This document shows positions 52,981-62,588 of a stretch of 64,000 bases of DNA, in pieces. Within the stretch, counting starts at the first letter, position 1. Each line of letters opens with the position of its first letter. A program made the position numbers and the translations under genes. Source of the stretch: Eutreptiella sp. 'Long Island Sound 2002' (Eukaryota > Euglenozoa > Euglenophyceae > Eutreptiales > Eutreptiaceae). The stretch spans positions 42,431,478 to 42,495,477 of the forward strand of contig OZ038392.1 of assembly GCA_964036045.1 (NCBI GenBank). The letters run 5' to 3'. Under the pieces are notes generated by a model, which was not told the origin of the DNA, did no database searches, and saw only the letters and a list, made by a program, of their open reading frames with translations.

Positions 52981-55326
52981 TCAGTCATCTCGCCCTGCAA
53001 TGAAATCTGCCGCCGCAGCAGCCTCATTGGACTCCCTCGTCAGCTCCCATTGCTCCATATATGCCTGGACAAACTCGTCCATGCTGATGCCGCCACTGCC
53101 ATCAGGGTCAAAACTGAGGAATACTTGCTCTGCATCGTCCTCTGTGTAGCCAAGGCCAAGTTCCCGCATGGCCCCAATAAACTCATGCACATCGAGCTCA
53201 CCACTGTTGTCTGCATCAAACTTCAGGAACATCGCAGTTGCCATCTGCTGTGGATCAATGTAGTTCTGGATGGTCACCAGATTCTGCTTGAAGAACTCCA
53301 CAAATTCCGCCTCCTCGACGTAGCCGGAGTGGTCATCATCAATCTGCTCAAACATTTCTGCTGCCTCGTCGAATGTAGCGCACACTCCCAACTCTTTGAT
53401 AGCATTCATGGCCTCGTTGTTGTCCAAAAACCCTCTCCCCTTGAGGTCAAATTTCCGGAATGCCGCACGAGCATTGTTTTCCGCATCGGTGTACACAGAA
53501 CCAACCTCGCCCAGGCCTGGAAGCTCGGGCTCAGGGGCTGGAGGGGGCTCAAATACAGCAGGTGGCGCACCTGGAGGAGGGCCCTCAAAAGCGGGATGCA
53601 AAGGCGCCGACGTCGGTGTTTCTGGAGGCTGGACAATAGGCTGCACCTCCTCGTGGGTGGAAGAAGGAGGCGAAGGCACCATAGGGATCGGTTCGGGCTC
53701 CATAGGGATCGGTTCGGGCTCCATAATGGGTTGTGGGCGCATCTGTGTGGGTGCCGCAGAAAAGGCATGCTGTGCAGTGGCCTGAGGAGGTGATGCAGGG
53801 ACAGCAGGCTCCAGAGGTGCTTGAACAGGTGGTGGGACAAAGGGTGGTGGACGCTCTGCAGGCGGCTGAGCTGGTAATGCAGGGGGTGGCGGGCGTTCTG
53901 CAGGCGGCTGAGCAGGTAATGCAGGGGGTGGGAGAAGCTCTGCAGGCGTCTGAGGTGCTGCAGCGACGATGGGTGGTGGAGGCAATGAAAGCCTGTGAGC
54001 AGGCGATGCAGGCCCTGCAGGGCTGTGAGCAGGCGATGCAGGGAACGCGGGCGATGGTGACTCTGCTGACATGAGAGCAGGTGACGCAGAGAAAGCGGGT
54101 GATGAAGGCCCTGCAGGCATATGAGGGGGTGATGCTGGTGTTATGGTAAGCCGTCTTCTGGGGGGCTTGTAGGGTATCTTCTCCTGCAGGTCCGAAGTGG
54201 GCTCAGGGGCTGCCGCTCCAAGTATGACAGGCTGCAGGAGGGGGTCTGAATCAAAGTCAAACTCCTCTGCAGGCTGCACTGGCGAGGCAACCACATTCCC
54301 CTCGAACTGCTCTTCAATCCTTTCGAGCTGCTGCCTTATGAACTCCTGCCGGTCTTGATATTGCAGTGGGGCCTGTAAGGGTTTCGGAGCGGCGAAGGCA
54401 GGGGGCAGAGCCTCCTCCGCCTTCAGCCCAGCTGCAACGCGCTTGTCCCGTCTGCGCTGCTTCAGGTAGGCGACTGCATTCATGGGGTCGGCAACTCGGA
54501 TGCGTGTCTGCGGGTTGGGGGCTAAACCTGCAGCCCGAGCAATGGCTGCGTTCGGATCTTGGGCTGAAGGGGCAGCCGAAGGCCGCCTTTGTGCGGAGAG
54601 TCGCCTTTCGAGGTCTGGTTCTGAAGGCTCTGAAGGTGTAACGCGCCGCCACCCGGTGCCCTTGTAGTCCCTGACCGGGGGACAGGCAATTTTGTGGGGC
54701 CCCTGGCTGAGCTGATCCGAGGATGGGGAGGTGGGGTAGGTGGGAGTGACGTGTGTGATGTTCATAGCAGGATAACCGGGTGTATTGGGGGCAGGATAGA
54801 TGGATGTACCAGGGACCTGCCCCTCTGACTGAACAGGGGGGATCCCTGGACTGGGGCTGCGACTGCCACCAGGAGTGAAGCTGATGCTGGGACTGGCGTA
54901 CCGACTCCCACTTGAAGACATGCCGATGCCAACAGGCGGAACTTGACTGCTGTCGCTGGCCATCCAACTGTACCCGGGAGTGGTCGAGACCTGGCTTGGA
55001 TAGCAGTTGTCATCCGGTGTCACATTTACATTTACAGTTACATTGATGCCTTGATCAGGGTAGTGGCTGATGCGTGTCACACTGGCACTTGGGCTTGCAT
55101 AGCGGCTGCCAGTAGGAGTAATGCTGACATATGGACTGGCGTAGCCACTGACGCTGGGAGAGATGCTGATGCCCGGACTCGGGTAGCGACTGCCACTGGG
55201 GCTCTGAATCAGGGTCATTCCAGGAGCCGCGGGCATAGGTGGTGCATATGGGGTTGAAGCCACCAGGGGGGTCGCCCCAAACCCTGTAGCTGCGTAATGT
55301 GCATAATTGGGGACTGAATACTGCAT
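52981..55326 (-). CDS. Proline-rich protein with four C-terminal EF-hands
   Basis: A single frame of 781 residues from ATG (55324-55326) to TGA. The first ~190 residues carry repeats of SGSRYASPSISxTP type (rich in Ser, Pro, Tyr, Gly). Residues about 200-400 are charged. Residues about 400-600 are very Pro/Ala-rich with PPPALPAQPPAERP and EPIPMEPEPIPM repeats. Four EF-hand loops follow at about 627-638 (DLKGRGFLDNNE), 663-674 (DDDHSGYVEEAE), 704-715 (DADNSGELDVHE) and 740-751 (DPDGSGGISMDE). Loops 2-4 have canonical Ca-binding positions with Glu at position 12. Loop 1 has Lys and Arg at positions 3 and 5 and is probably weak. The layout (two pairs) is like calmodulin/centrin. It is likely a cytosolic or cytoskeletal calcium sensor with a disordered N-terminal arm. 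No signal peptide or membrane segment is seen. I do not recognise an orthologue. Confidence 0.92.
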   Translation of the reverse strand: MQYSVPNYAHYAATGFGATPLVASTPYAPPMPAAPGMTLIQSPSGSRYPSPGISISPSVSGYASPYVSITPTGSRYASPSASVTRISHYPDQGINVTVNVNVTPDDNCYPSQVSTTPGYSWMASDSSQVPPVGIGMSSSGSRYASPSISFTPGGSRSPSPGIPPVQSEGQVPGTSIYPAPNTPGYPAMNITHVTPTYPTSPSSDQLSQGPHKIACPPVRDYKGTGWRRVTPSEPSEPDLERRLSAQRRPSAAPSAQDPNAAIARAAGLAPNPQTRIRVADPMNAVAYLKQRRRDKRVAAGLKAEEALPPAFAAPKPLQAPLQYQDRQEFIRQQLERIEEQFEGNVVASPVQPAEEFDFDSDPLLQPVILGAAAPEPTSDLQEKIPYKPPRRRLTITPASPPHMPAGPSSPAFSASPALMSAESPSPAFPASPAHSPAGPASPAHRLSLPPPPIVAAAPQTPAELLPPPALPAQPPAERPPPPALPAQPPAERPPPFVPPPVQAPLEPAVPASPPQATAQHAFSAAPTQMRPQPIMEPEPIPMEPEPIPMVPSPPSSTHEEVQPIVQPPETPTSAPLHPAFEGPPPGAPPAVFEPPPAPEPELPGLGEVGSVYTDAENNARAAFRKFDLKGRGFLDNNEAMNAIKELGVCATFDEAAEMFEQIDDDHSGYVEEAEFVEFFKQNLVTIQNYIDPQQMATAMFLKFDADNSGELDVHEFIGAMRELGLGYTEDDAEQVFLSFDPDGSGGISMDEFVQAYMEQWELTRESNEAAAAADFIAGRDD

Positions 55327-57489
55327 CCTGTTGAAAGGTGCAAGACAACCTATCCATGGCGCGCATGTGAGCTCTGGAACTTATGCAATGGCGTTCACTG
55401 ACACCACCCACTGAATGTGGCAAATCTTGGGGGGCACTATGAGCAGAAGAGCACCGTAAAGCCTGAAATAGGGGGTGCTGTAAAATCAACCACTTTGCCT
55501 TTGATTGCATGCATGATGGATGTTTCCCACCCCCTGGCAAACACCAATGGAAACTGGGAAAAATTTACTGCGCTGGTGCCATAAAACATTACATTGAGGC
55601 AAACTAACGACAAAAACAGTATACCCTGCTATCCACATGCTAGAAAAAAAGAAGGTGTGTGATCAAACCCAAAGGTGTGTCCTAAACCCCATGGTTAAAA
55701 AATAAGTGTTGCACGGACCGCTATTTGCGGATCTACTGTGTCCTATCATTAAAGCGATTTTTACAGCAATAGAATCTAAGGGGTGTTCAGGTTTGGCACC
55801 GCAAAGGAAAATGGTATTGGTACAAGTGGTACTGCTTTTTTTTAATCATGTGAGCGTTTTTACTGCATGATTTTTTTTCCCGAAAATGGACAGCACACAA
55901 CACTATTTTGGCCCTTGAAATCCCACAATTCACGAAAAGCTTTACAGCACTAGCGCCGTGGATTTTTACGGCTGTGGCACCATTACTATGAGTAGGGAGC
56001 AAACAGGAGCACACAAACAGGAGAGAACAACAAAACTTGAAATTTCAGTAACATAACAGTAATGCATTTGTTTTACTGGTAAGTGCACATGTTAGTACAC
56101 ACAAAGACAGGGTTGTACTGCAACACAGTCTCAGCAGACAAAAAGCAAAACTAAGGTAACAATCTCAAAGAAGGCACATTGGCACCTCTTTCGAAAACAG
56201 GACCTGCAGACAAACAGAGACGGCAACACACAAGGAGGCACCTGGCGCCGGGGGTTTACTGCAAGGGTTTCCGGCACCATGAAAATCTGCGTCAACAGCG
56301 TAACATTTTTGGTCTAGTATTGCAAGGGCTGAGGAGCAGTTGGCACGGCCCAGCCTCCTGAAATTGGTTCTGTGTCAACCGTCAGTGCTGCTGTTGGGGC
56401 GCCCTTTCCCACCTCAGTGTGCAAAAGGTACAAGCATAAAGCGTGTACATACCTCCATATTTACAAATTTGCCTGTTTGTGTTGTACCATGCCAACAGTA
56501 CCAAAACTGCTTAGGTTTTTCTTTTTCCGATGCTTTTCCCAGTGCACTGCCTAGCAGGGGAAACCGCATGCCTGCACTTTGATGATGCAACGTGTGTATG
56601 CTGTTTAATGTGCTCCTTGCTCATAACTAGGTCTTGCAACAGTACACCTCTTTTTGGTCACAATCAAGGTTGAGGGCAAACCGAAAACCTGAGGGTTTGG
56701 GACGCCAAGATTTTGCTTACAGAGGGTCCATTTTGCACCTTTGTTCCCAAGATGCTGCAGAAAAAATGCAAAATGGCACACTGAGGTGCGAAAAGAGTCC
56801 CCTAGCAGCAGTGGGCCCTGACATACACACAATTTTCAAACGCGACCACAAGGCAGGAATTTTGGTGCCACCTGCTGAAACAGGCCTGCAGAGAGACACA
56901 GCCTACCAGGCAAAGGAGGTGCGGAGGGCAGGTAATGTCATCTACCTGTTTGCATGGTATCATACAAAAAACTTAAAATGTGGAGGCATGTGTTTTGTTG
57001 TGTGCTGTTTGCTCTGCACCACTATGGCGGCACACTCGCATGCTGCAAGTGCCACAGACAAGGAATAATTGTGTTACAGCCCCCCAAAACCAAAAATTTA
57101 TTGTTATGGGGGAGTGGGGAGTGGTCCAAACCTATTAAGTCACAACTGCCCCCCTGAAACGAGTACTCTCCGCTTCCACTAAAGAAAAGTTCTTATTGCA
57201 GAAAATGAAATGTTCTGTCAGTAGAATTTGAACAGCCACCTTGTGCATTGAAGCGGAAGATGTCAGTGGGTTGGTGGGTAAAGCCTTTAGAACTCAGGAC
57301 AGAATAGTATGTCTCGCTGTCATCTCTTCAGATGAAAACTGCAACGGATGCAGGTCTCACAACCCATATCCAAGCAGAAACCCACGGAGGGCACACAACC
57401 AGCCACAGAACCCTCTTCAGCACTCCAAGCCCCTAAAGCGAGCTTTGGCAATAGAAGGAAGGCAGCTGATGCATCATGGATCCCACAGC
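55327..57489. other. Intergenic, no gene recognised
   Basis: Upstream side of the EF-hand gene followed by AT-rich sequence. No conserved frame. A run of T near 55838 and of A/T elsewhere. Confidence 0.4.
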
Positions 57490-57725
57490 CATAAATGCCA
57501 TGTGACTATACACTTTGCAGTCACTTTTGCCACCTACAATGCCAATGGCCTCCTAACGGCAGTGTATGAAGGCACCAGAACTATTTCTCATGTCAACAAG
57601 GTTGCACAAATTTTTTATCAACCTGCAGTCTCGGTAGCATCCATTCAACAGCCTCATGTCAATACCCCAATTGAAGAAGCCAAAATCACGCATAAATTTA
57701 CAGGATACTCTGTCCTCTTACCCGC
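57490..57725 (+). pseudogene. Fragment of LINE-type endonuclease domain
   Basis: The plus frame reads VTFATYNANGLLTA ... VNKVAQIF ... VSVASIQQPHV ... ITHKFTGYSVLLP. This matches the start of the exonuclease-endonuclease-phosphatase domain of non-LTR retrotransposons: the N of YNANGL, then the usual IQE motif, here IQQ (catalytic Glu replaced by Gln), then the GY-x-V strand. It breaks off at a C-run (57720-57732). RT is not found downstream, so this is a dead fragment. Confidence 0.55.
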
Positions 57726-58540
57726 CCCCCCCCCACACACCGAGGCCTTGTGCCAACCCCCCCCCCCCCCGTCTAAACGCCACCCCTGTCTAAACAAAAC
57801 CTACCTTGCTGTTGTTTCCAAAATTTTTGGGACCATGGAATTGGTGGTTCCAAGTTTTCGTTGCCCATGAATTTTTTCCTGTGATTTGGCAGTTGTGGAT
57901 GGTACTTTGGGGATACTGCCGTTGTTTCTGCAACTCTTGGAACTTTGAGCTTTGTTGCGCGTGGGGGGGGGGGGGGCTACAAAATTGCTATGAGGGCAGG
58001 GCCTCAATTGGTCAGGTGTGGACCCGCCACTTAGCTCCAGCCGCGCCTGCCTCACGACCTTCATCGCCTTCTCAGTTCCATGATTGTCCGTGTCACGCAG
58101 ACAGTGCTTTGCAGTTCGTCCCTTCCCTCCTCCCTGGATGGGGTAAGAGTCGGGCTGCTTCTACAGGGTTCAGGGCATTGTCGCCTTCGGACTGAGTTTG
58201 GGGCGTAGCGTATGTTGTGTCCCACTTTGGCTCCCGCCGTCGCACTGGCATGCTTGCTTGCGCTGGCCCCTCTCGGCCACACACCTGTGTTTCAGGGTCA
58301 CCTGGTCATGGGGGGTGGGGCGGTCAGAGGTCACCCTTGTGGGCCGCTGCCACCGGCCCTGGGCTATTTAGGTCCTTAGGATTTAGAAACCCCAGTGGGT
58401 ACTGGCTTTTCGGAGGTCAACATATAGCCATACAGAGGGTGGGGAGGCTGGGCGGCGCAGAGGCGCCTGCATGTGTTGTGGGTGTGTTCGCCTGTGTGGT
58501 CGTTCCTTGTGCCAAGTTCCAGTGCCTCTCAAAAGGCGGC
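57726..58540. other. C/G-run-rich, then GC-rich non-coding sequence
   Basis: C-runs at 57722-57732 and 57758-57770 and a G-run of about 13 at 57964-57976. From about 58000 the GC content rises clearly relative to neighbouring sequence, and this continues to about 61.5 kb. Confidence 0.5.
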
Positions 58541-58593
58541 CGCTCAAGTGGCAGCGCACCCGGCGCTTGCCGTGAAGGAGGTGGTTCGAATCC
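58541..58593 (+). promoter_or_regulatory. tRNA-like Pol III A and B boxes
   Basis: CGCTCAAGTGG (58541-58551, partial A box inside a perfect 4-bp D-arm CGCT/AGCG) and GGTTCGAATCC (58583-58593, full match to the B-box consensus GGTTCGANTCC), with box spacing typical of tRNA genes. Acceptor and T stems do not pair, so it is probably a tRNA-derived element (SINE head) rather than a tRNA gene. Confidence 0.4.
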
Positions 58594-58594
58594 C

Positions 58595-58666
58595 GGGATC
58601 GGTGGTCTCCCACCGATCCCTTCGAATACCGGACGGGACCTCCCGTCGACCTGTTCGAGTACAGGT
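58595..58666. repeat. Three consecutive perfect hairpins
   Basis: Stem 1: GGGATCGGTGG/CCACCGATCCC, 11 bp, loop TCTC (58595-58620). Stem 2: GACGGG/CCCGTC, 6 bp, loop ACCT (58632-58647). Stem 3: ACCTGT/ACAGGT, 6 bp, loop TCGAGT (58649-58666). All pairings are perfect. Confidence 0.85.
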
Positions 58667-58751
58667 GGCGGCGCGCACTGCTGCAGGTGTGTGTGGTTCC
58701 TGCGTGTCACTTTTTGGGGTTGGGGCAAAACGGACGAGACCTCCACCCTAT

Positions 58752-58767
58752 CCACCGGTACCGGTGG
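58752..58767. repeat. 16-bp perfect palindrome
   Basis: CCACCGGTACCGGTGG. It is followed by TGGCGCAGGCTGCTG, which resembles the sequence after hairpin 3 (TGGCGGCGCGCACTGCTG), so hairpin plus 3' segment is a diverged duplicated unit. Confidence 0.85.
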
Positions 58768-58842
58768 TGGCGCAGGCTGCTGTAGGGGGGGTGGTTCCCA
58801 CGACGCCGACTAGAGAGCTCTACGTGCAGGGATCCCAAGAGC

Positions 58843-58914
58843 ACCAGCTCCCGGGATCGAACCCCCGCACTGGACGACTGAAGACTACCGCTCTCACTAC
58901 TGGGCCGTGCCGGT
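58843..58914 (-). tRNA. tRNA-like sequence, probably a pseudogene or SINE part
   Basis: 72 nt on the minus strand fold into a partial cloverleaf: acceptor ACCGGCA pairs with the 3' end at 6 of 7 positions (one G-T), the D-stem at 3 of 4, and the T-arm CGGGG-GTTCGAT-CCCGG at 4 of 5. The anticodon stem is poor (2 of 5), and position 8 is C instead of T. The anticodon position would read TCA. These faults argue against a working tRNA. Confidence 0.3.
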
Positions 58915-58920
58915 CTCTGA

Positions 58921-59948
58921 GGGCAGGGGAGGGGTAATGCTGGTATATCCGAAGAATCGGCTTCACATGACCTCTTGGTCATTGTCCACCCGCTTGATTT
59001 ATGCTATCCTACAGGACCCAGATGGCTTCTTTTTCAAATCCATTGCTGGTTACTTTGACCATGTGGCACATCATCGTGTCAAGCAACAGAAAACTATTGT
59101 TGCTGCCTAAGCAGCTGCTATCCAAAAATCTCATGTTACTTTGTGAGCACAACTTTGTGATTGTGCCCACCAGAGATGTGGCACAAACGCCGACCACGGA
59201 GGAAGACAAAGCTGAAAGACACGCTGCAAGACACACTTGGACAACCTTTGCTTGCTTTTCTACCAAAAAACCCACGGCCCAATTGGAGTCCTTGGTGCAC
59301 AGCAGTTTGTTGTCCTTAATGTCCCAATCCTTGTCCTCATGCCATGGAGATATGCATCATCTAACGCACACTTGGAAAGAAACTGAATCTCAAGCTCTCT
59401 GATCAGAGCAAAAGGCAAAAGAGAGAAAAATTAGACACCCAGAGATCAGTGTAGAAGAATTGATACATACCAACAAGCCTGCTTCCTTCTGCTATGGCGC
59501 GTTTTCCACATTTCTTGGCCAAATCCGGTCATAAAATCTTAGATTTGCAGTGGAGACCCATAGAACACAATGACAAGCCAAACAAACCCAACCCATTCCT
59601 CAATAACCCTAAGACATGTATAGCTTAGGCAGTCTTTGCTTGACTAGAATTTATCCTCTGTTTAGAAACAATAACATGCCACAACTGGCTAAGGCACTCA
59701 TTAAACCACTGACCATTGAAGTGAGTACATGGGGCCTAATGGGTGCCATGGGAATTACATGGGGTTATGGCCACCATGAAGGCAGTACATGGGATCTTTT
59801 TTTTTGGCTGACTCCAGAAGTTCGAAGAGTTCTCAAGATAGTTCGTGGTAAGTGGGCCTCACTCCAGCATATGATACAGTGGATCCCTGCAAAGCAAGGC
59901 ACAGGGCGTAGACCCAAAGCTCATAAGTGTGTACAAGAGGGCTCTCCG
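58921..59948. other. Unrecognised sequence, possible decayed coding
   Basis: A plus-strand frame at 59001-59402 is open for 133 codons but has no recognised domain. Near 59765-59800 a CCATGAAGGCAGTACATG segment also occurs in both copies of the 1221-bp duplication (about 61893 and 63114). Confidence 0.35.
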
Positions 59949-59968
59949 GTGCGGTAGGTGACCGCCAC
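59949..59968. repeat. Recurrent 20-nt imperfect hairpin, copy 1
   Basis: GTGCGGTAGGTGACCGCCAC: GTGCGGT pairs with ACCGCCAC apart from one bulged C. The minus strand reads GVAVTYRTGEP in one frame. Confidence 0.8.
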
Positions 59969-60108
59969 GCCATCAGGCGAACCTAAAAAGTGGACTATCT
60001 GGAGATGATTGGCAAAGGTACAAAGGGCTCTATAGAACAAAGGGCTCTATAGAACGGGGCCCGGAGCATAAAACCAGAGCGCAAGTGCGGCAACCATAGG
60101 GTTCTCCA

Positions 60109-60128
60109 GTGCGGTAGGTTACCGCCAC
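60109..60128. repeat. Recurrent 20-nt imperfect hairpin, copy 2
   Basis: GTGCGGTAGGTTACCGCCAC, one change from copy 1. Minus-strand reading GVAVTYRTGEP is kept. Confidence 0.8.
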
Positions 60129-60672
60129 GCCAGACGGTAACACCTGTATAACATTTCCTGTGGGAAAGGGGTCTGTGCACGTTCCACCAAACCACGAAGA
60201 CCTGAAGCGCATCTTATATAGCGGCAGCTACCGGCACGAGGAGCGCCTGCGATGGATCACCTTCTTAGGAGGCATGGAAGAGAATCTGCGGGTGTACCAC
60301 CTCCCTTGTTGAAGAGGATATTCTTCTGCTTTCATTAGTCATGGGTAGGGGAAGAACGTCGGCGCGGGTTGGCGTGCAGCGGTCCCTCGGTACAGCAACG
60401 TCGAGTTGCGGGGGCGGCTTCGGCGGGTTCCGTGACATCCTCAAACAGTGGAGGCACGGGTAGCCCTGATTGCCCTAAGCAGTTCCTCTTTGGGTGGGGA
60501 GGTTAGCAGCGCTGCCGGGGGAGCTTGCTCCTAGTGGGGGGGCTTCGGGTATGGTGTGATACGGCCCGTGGCGGGCGGGTAGGGGCGAGCCCGTTCAACT
60601 GCATATGCTGATCGTCGGGGCCCGGGGTGTCGCGTGTCCTTCCTTCCCATTGCTTGGTGCGCAGTTTCCCAC

Positions 60673-61371
60673 TTAAAGGGGGCATCGGCTTGTCGACCAG
60701 GCGTGTCGGGCCGGGTGGCGGCGGGCCGGCTTGCCCCGCAAGAAAACAGCACCAATCGCAGTGGCGTTGTGCGTGGCGGGGGCCGCCGTGGTGTGCGGGC
60801 TGGGCGTGTCGGGGGAGTGCCTTGCGTCTTTTAGTGTGAAGAGGTAGTGGTAGCGTGCAGTACCGCTCTTGAAAGGAGAGACGGCACAGCGAGCGTCAGG
60901 TTGGGCATCGTCGACAGGGGCAAGCTGGTCGTGCAAGGGGGCAGTACTGCCCGCGGAAACGGTCGCAGTGGCAGGAGCGTGGGACATGTCGGTGAGGTCA
61001 TTAGTGACAGAGGCAAGTGTAGTCTTCTTGGTTGGGTCGGTGGAGAAGGCGTTGTTAGTGGCGGGCACTGGCCGATCACGTCCGCATCCCCGCCAAATGC
61101 AGATCTTCCTTGTGGGGTAGTTCACATTGCCGCAGAGGCATGTCCGAAATCCTTCTGGCAGCGCATGCGGTTGCCAGGGTTGTGCCTTGCGGATGACCGG
61201 GACGACGGCTGTGTGCGTGCCAGTGGTGCCGGAGGGGACGTCAGCGGCATAGGTTGACAAGGGCTTGGTAGCGAGTGCCGGCCGGTCTCGACTGGAGCTC
61301 CGTTTGTTGCAAACTTTCCTCCATTGGAAATTGACGTAGCCGCAAGTACATGTCCACGATCCCGTCCACAC
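60673..61371 (-). CDS. ORF with two RanBP2-like C-x-C-G-x-V-N zinc-finger motifs
   Basis: About 232 codons, with the frame open upstream to a TAG near 61467 through a Pro/Ala-rich stretch, so the true start is unclear. The first finger reads WTCTCGYVNFQWRKVC; the second, about 70 residues later, reads FRTCLCGNVNYPTRKIC followed by RGCGRDRP. Both share C-x-C-G-x-V-N-x3-R-K-x-C and a following R-D-R-P. RanBP2-type fingers have W-x-C-x2-4-C-x3-N-x6-C-x2-C. Here the first pair is spaced by one residue and the final Cys is missing or displaced, so zinc binding is uncertain. The rest is Ala/Thr/Pro-rich and low in structure. It may be a host RNA-binding protein or part of a mobile element that spread the adjoining duplicated sequence. 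Confidence 0.5.
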   Translation of the reverse strand: MWTGSWTCTCGYVNFQWRKVCNKRSSSRDRPALATKPLSTYAADVPSGTTGTHTAVVPVIRKAQPWQPHALPEGFRTCLCGNVNYPTRKICIWRGCGRDRPVPATNNAFSTDPTKKTTLASVTNDLTDMSHAPATATVSAGSTAPLHDQLAPVDDAQPDARCAVSPFKSGTARYHYLFTLKDARHSPDTPSPHTTAAPATHNATAIGAVFLRGKPARRHPARHAWSTSRCPL

Positions 61372-62588
61372 TGCCGGCGGCGAGGCCGTTGCCGGCCTTG
61401 GTGGCGTTGGCGATAAGGGTTGTCTCGGCGCGGGTACTGCTGCAGGCGGCGGACCGGGGGTACAGCACTAGTGGCAGCGCTCACGTCCAAGTCGGTTTTG
61501 TCGGCCGCAGAAGGAGCATCACCACCTTCCCTGGTTCTTCAGCTAGTCACATTATAAGCAGTGGGTGCGTCGAGCGTAGTTGTAGTACTTGCTGCGAGGA
61601 CAATTCCAATCGCCGGCCTTCTGCATTGCTCTTGATAAACCACTATGGACGAGGGGCTGGTGGGCAAGGTACTGGTATAGCAGGCCACGTCGCATGGGGC
61701 TACACGGCACAGAGTCAACGGCCTACTATTTACATAAGTATACAAGGGGTCTCTCTAGTGCGGAAGGTGACCGCCACGCAACCATGCGGACATGAAAGAT
61801 GGCCTAGAGATGATGGACGAAGGGTGTAGTGGTACATGGTAGGCAGTGGGGCGGATAGACCGCACGCCTGCACCCAGCAATGAGTGCGATGCCATGAAGG
61901 CAGTACATGTGGTCTTATGGGATATACCCCGACATGAAGCACACCAATAGCATAAATACCACATGGTACAATTGTAGTGCTTATAGTAGGTCGTAGTTTG
62001 TGGATGGTAGGGATACCTTCAAACCACACCAAAACGGAATCAACATCGGCGAATAGGTTGAACCCCTTACAACCTTGCAATACCTAAGGGAGGTTGTCCT
62101 CCAATTCCCCTCATCCAAGCATGTGCAATCCCTTGGAAAATTTTCTTGTGCTATAACATGCTGCGGCATGCTTGAAGCTGCACATGTGGGTACCTAGGCA
62201 TCCATGGGAACCTGAAGTTGCAAACAAGAGACAACATGCACCACAATGTTGAGCCAAATTGATCACTTTCACCACGTGGATCGTCTATGATGGCTTGTTA
62301 ACATAAATCACAGCCAAACGGAGCAAAATGCCATTGCCCATATGCAAACAATCCTTTGTTTAGATATGGCCCGTCAGACTAATCGTTCGCTCGACATGGC
62401 AAGTAGAGGGTGGTCATTGGACAAAGAAAACAACAATGCTACTCAAGATCCAAAAATCATCCTTTTTGTCCATCGTCATGCCACCGTGGTTGTATCCATA
62501 AGAGGGCTCGGGGCTAGAAGAGCAACATACCGCACCCACTCGGATTGTGGCACATTGGGTATGTGTTTACACAAAGCACAATATGACC
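61368..62588 (+). repeat. 1221-bp tandem duplication, unit 1
   Basis: Starts CACACTGCCGGCGGCGAGGC. Nearly identical to unit 2; I see only a handful of substitutions. It includes the Pro/Ala-coding upstream part of the zinc-finger ORF and one copy of the 20-nt hairpin (61758-61777). Confidence 0.95.
61758..61777. repeat. Recurrent 20-nt hairpin, copy 3
   Basis: GTGCGGAAGGTGACCGCCAC, inside duplication unit 1. Minus-strand reading is GCVAVTFRT. Confidence 0.75.
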
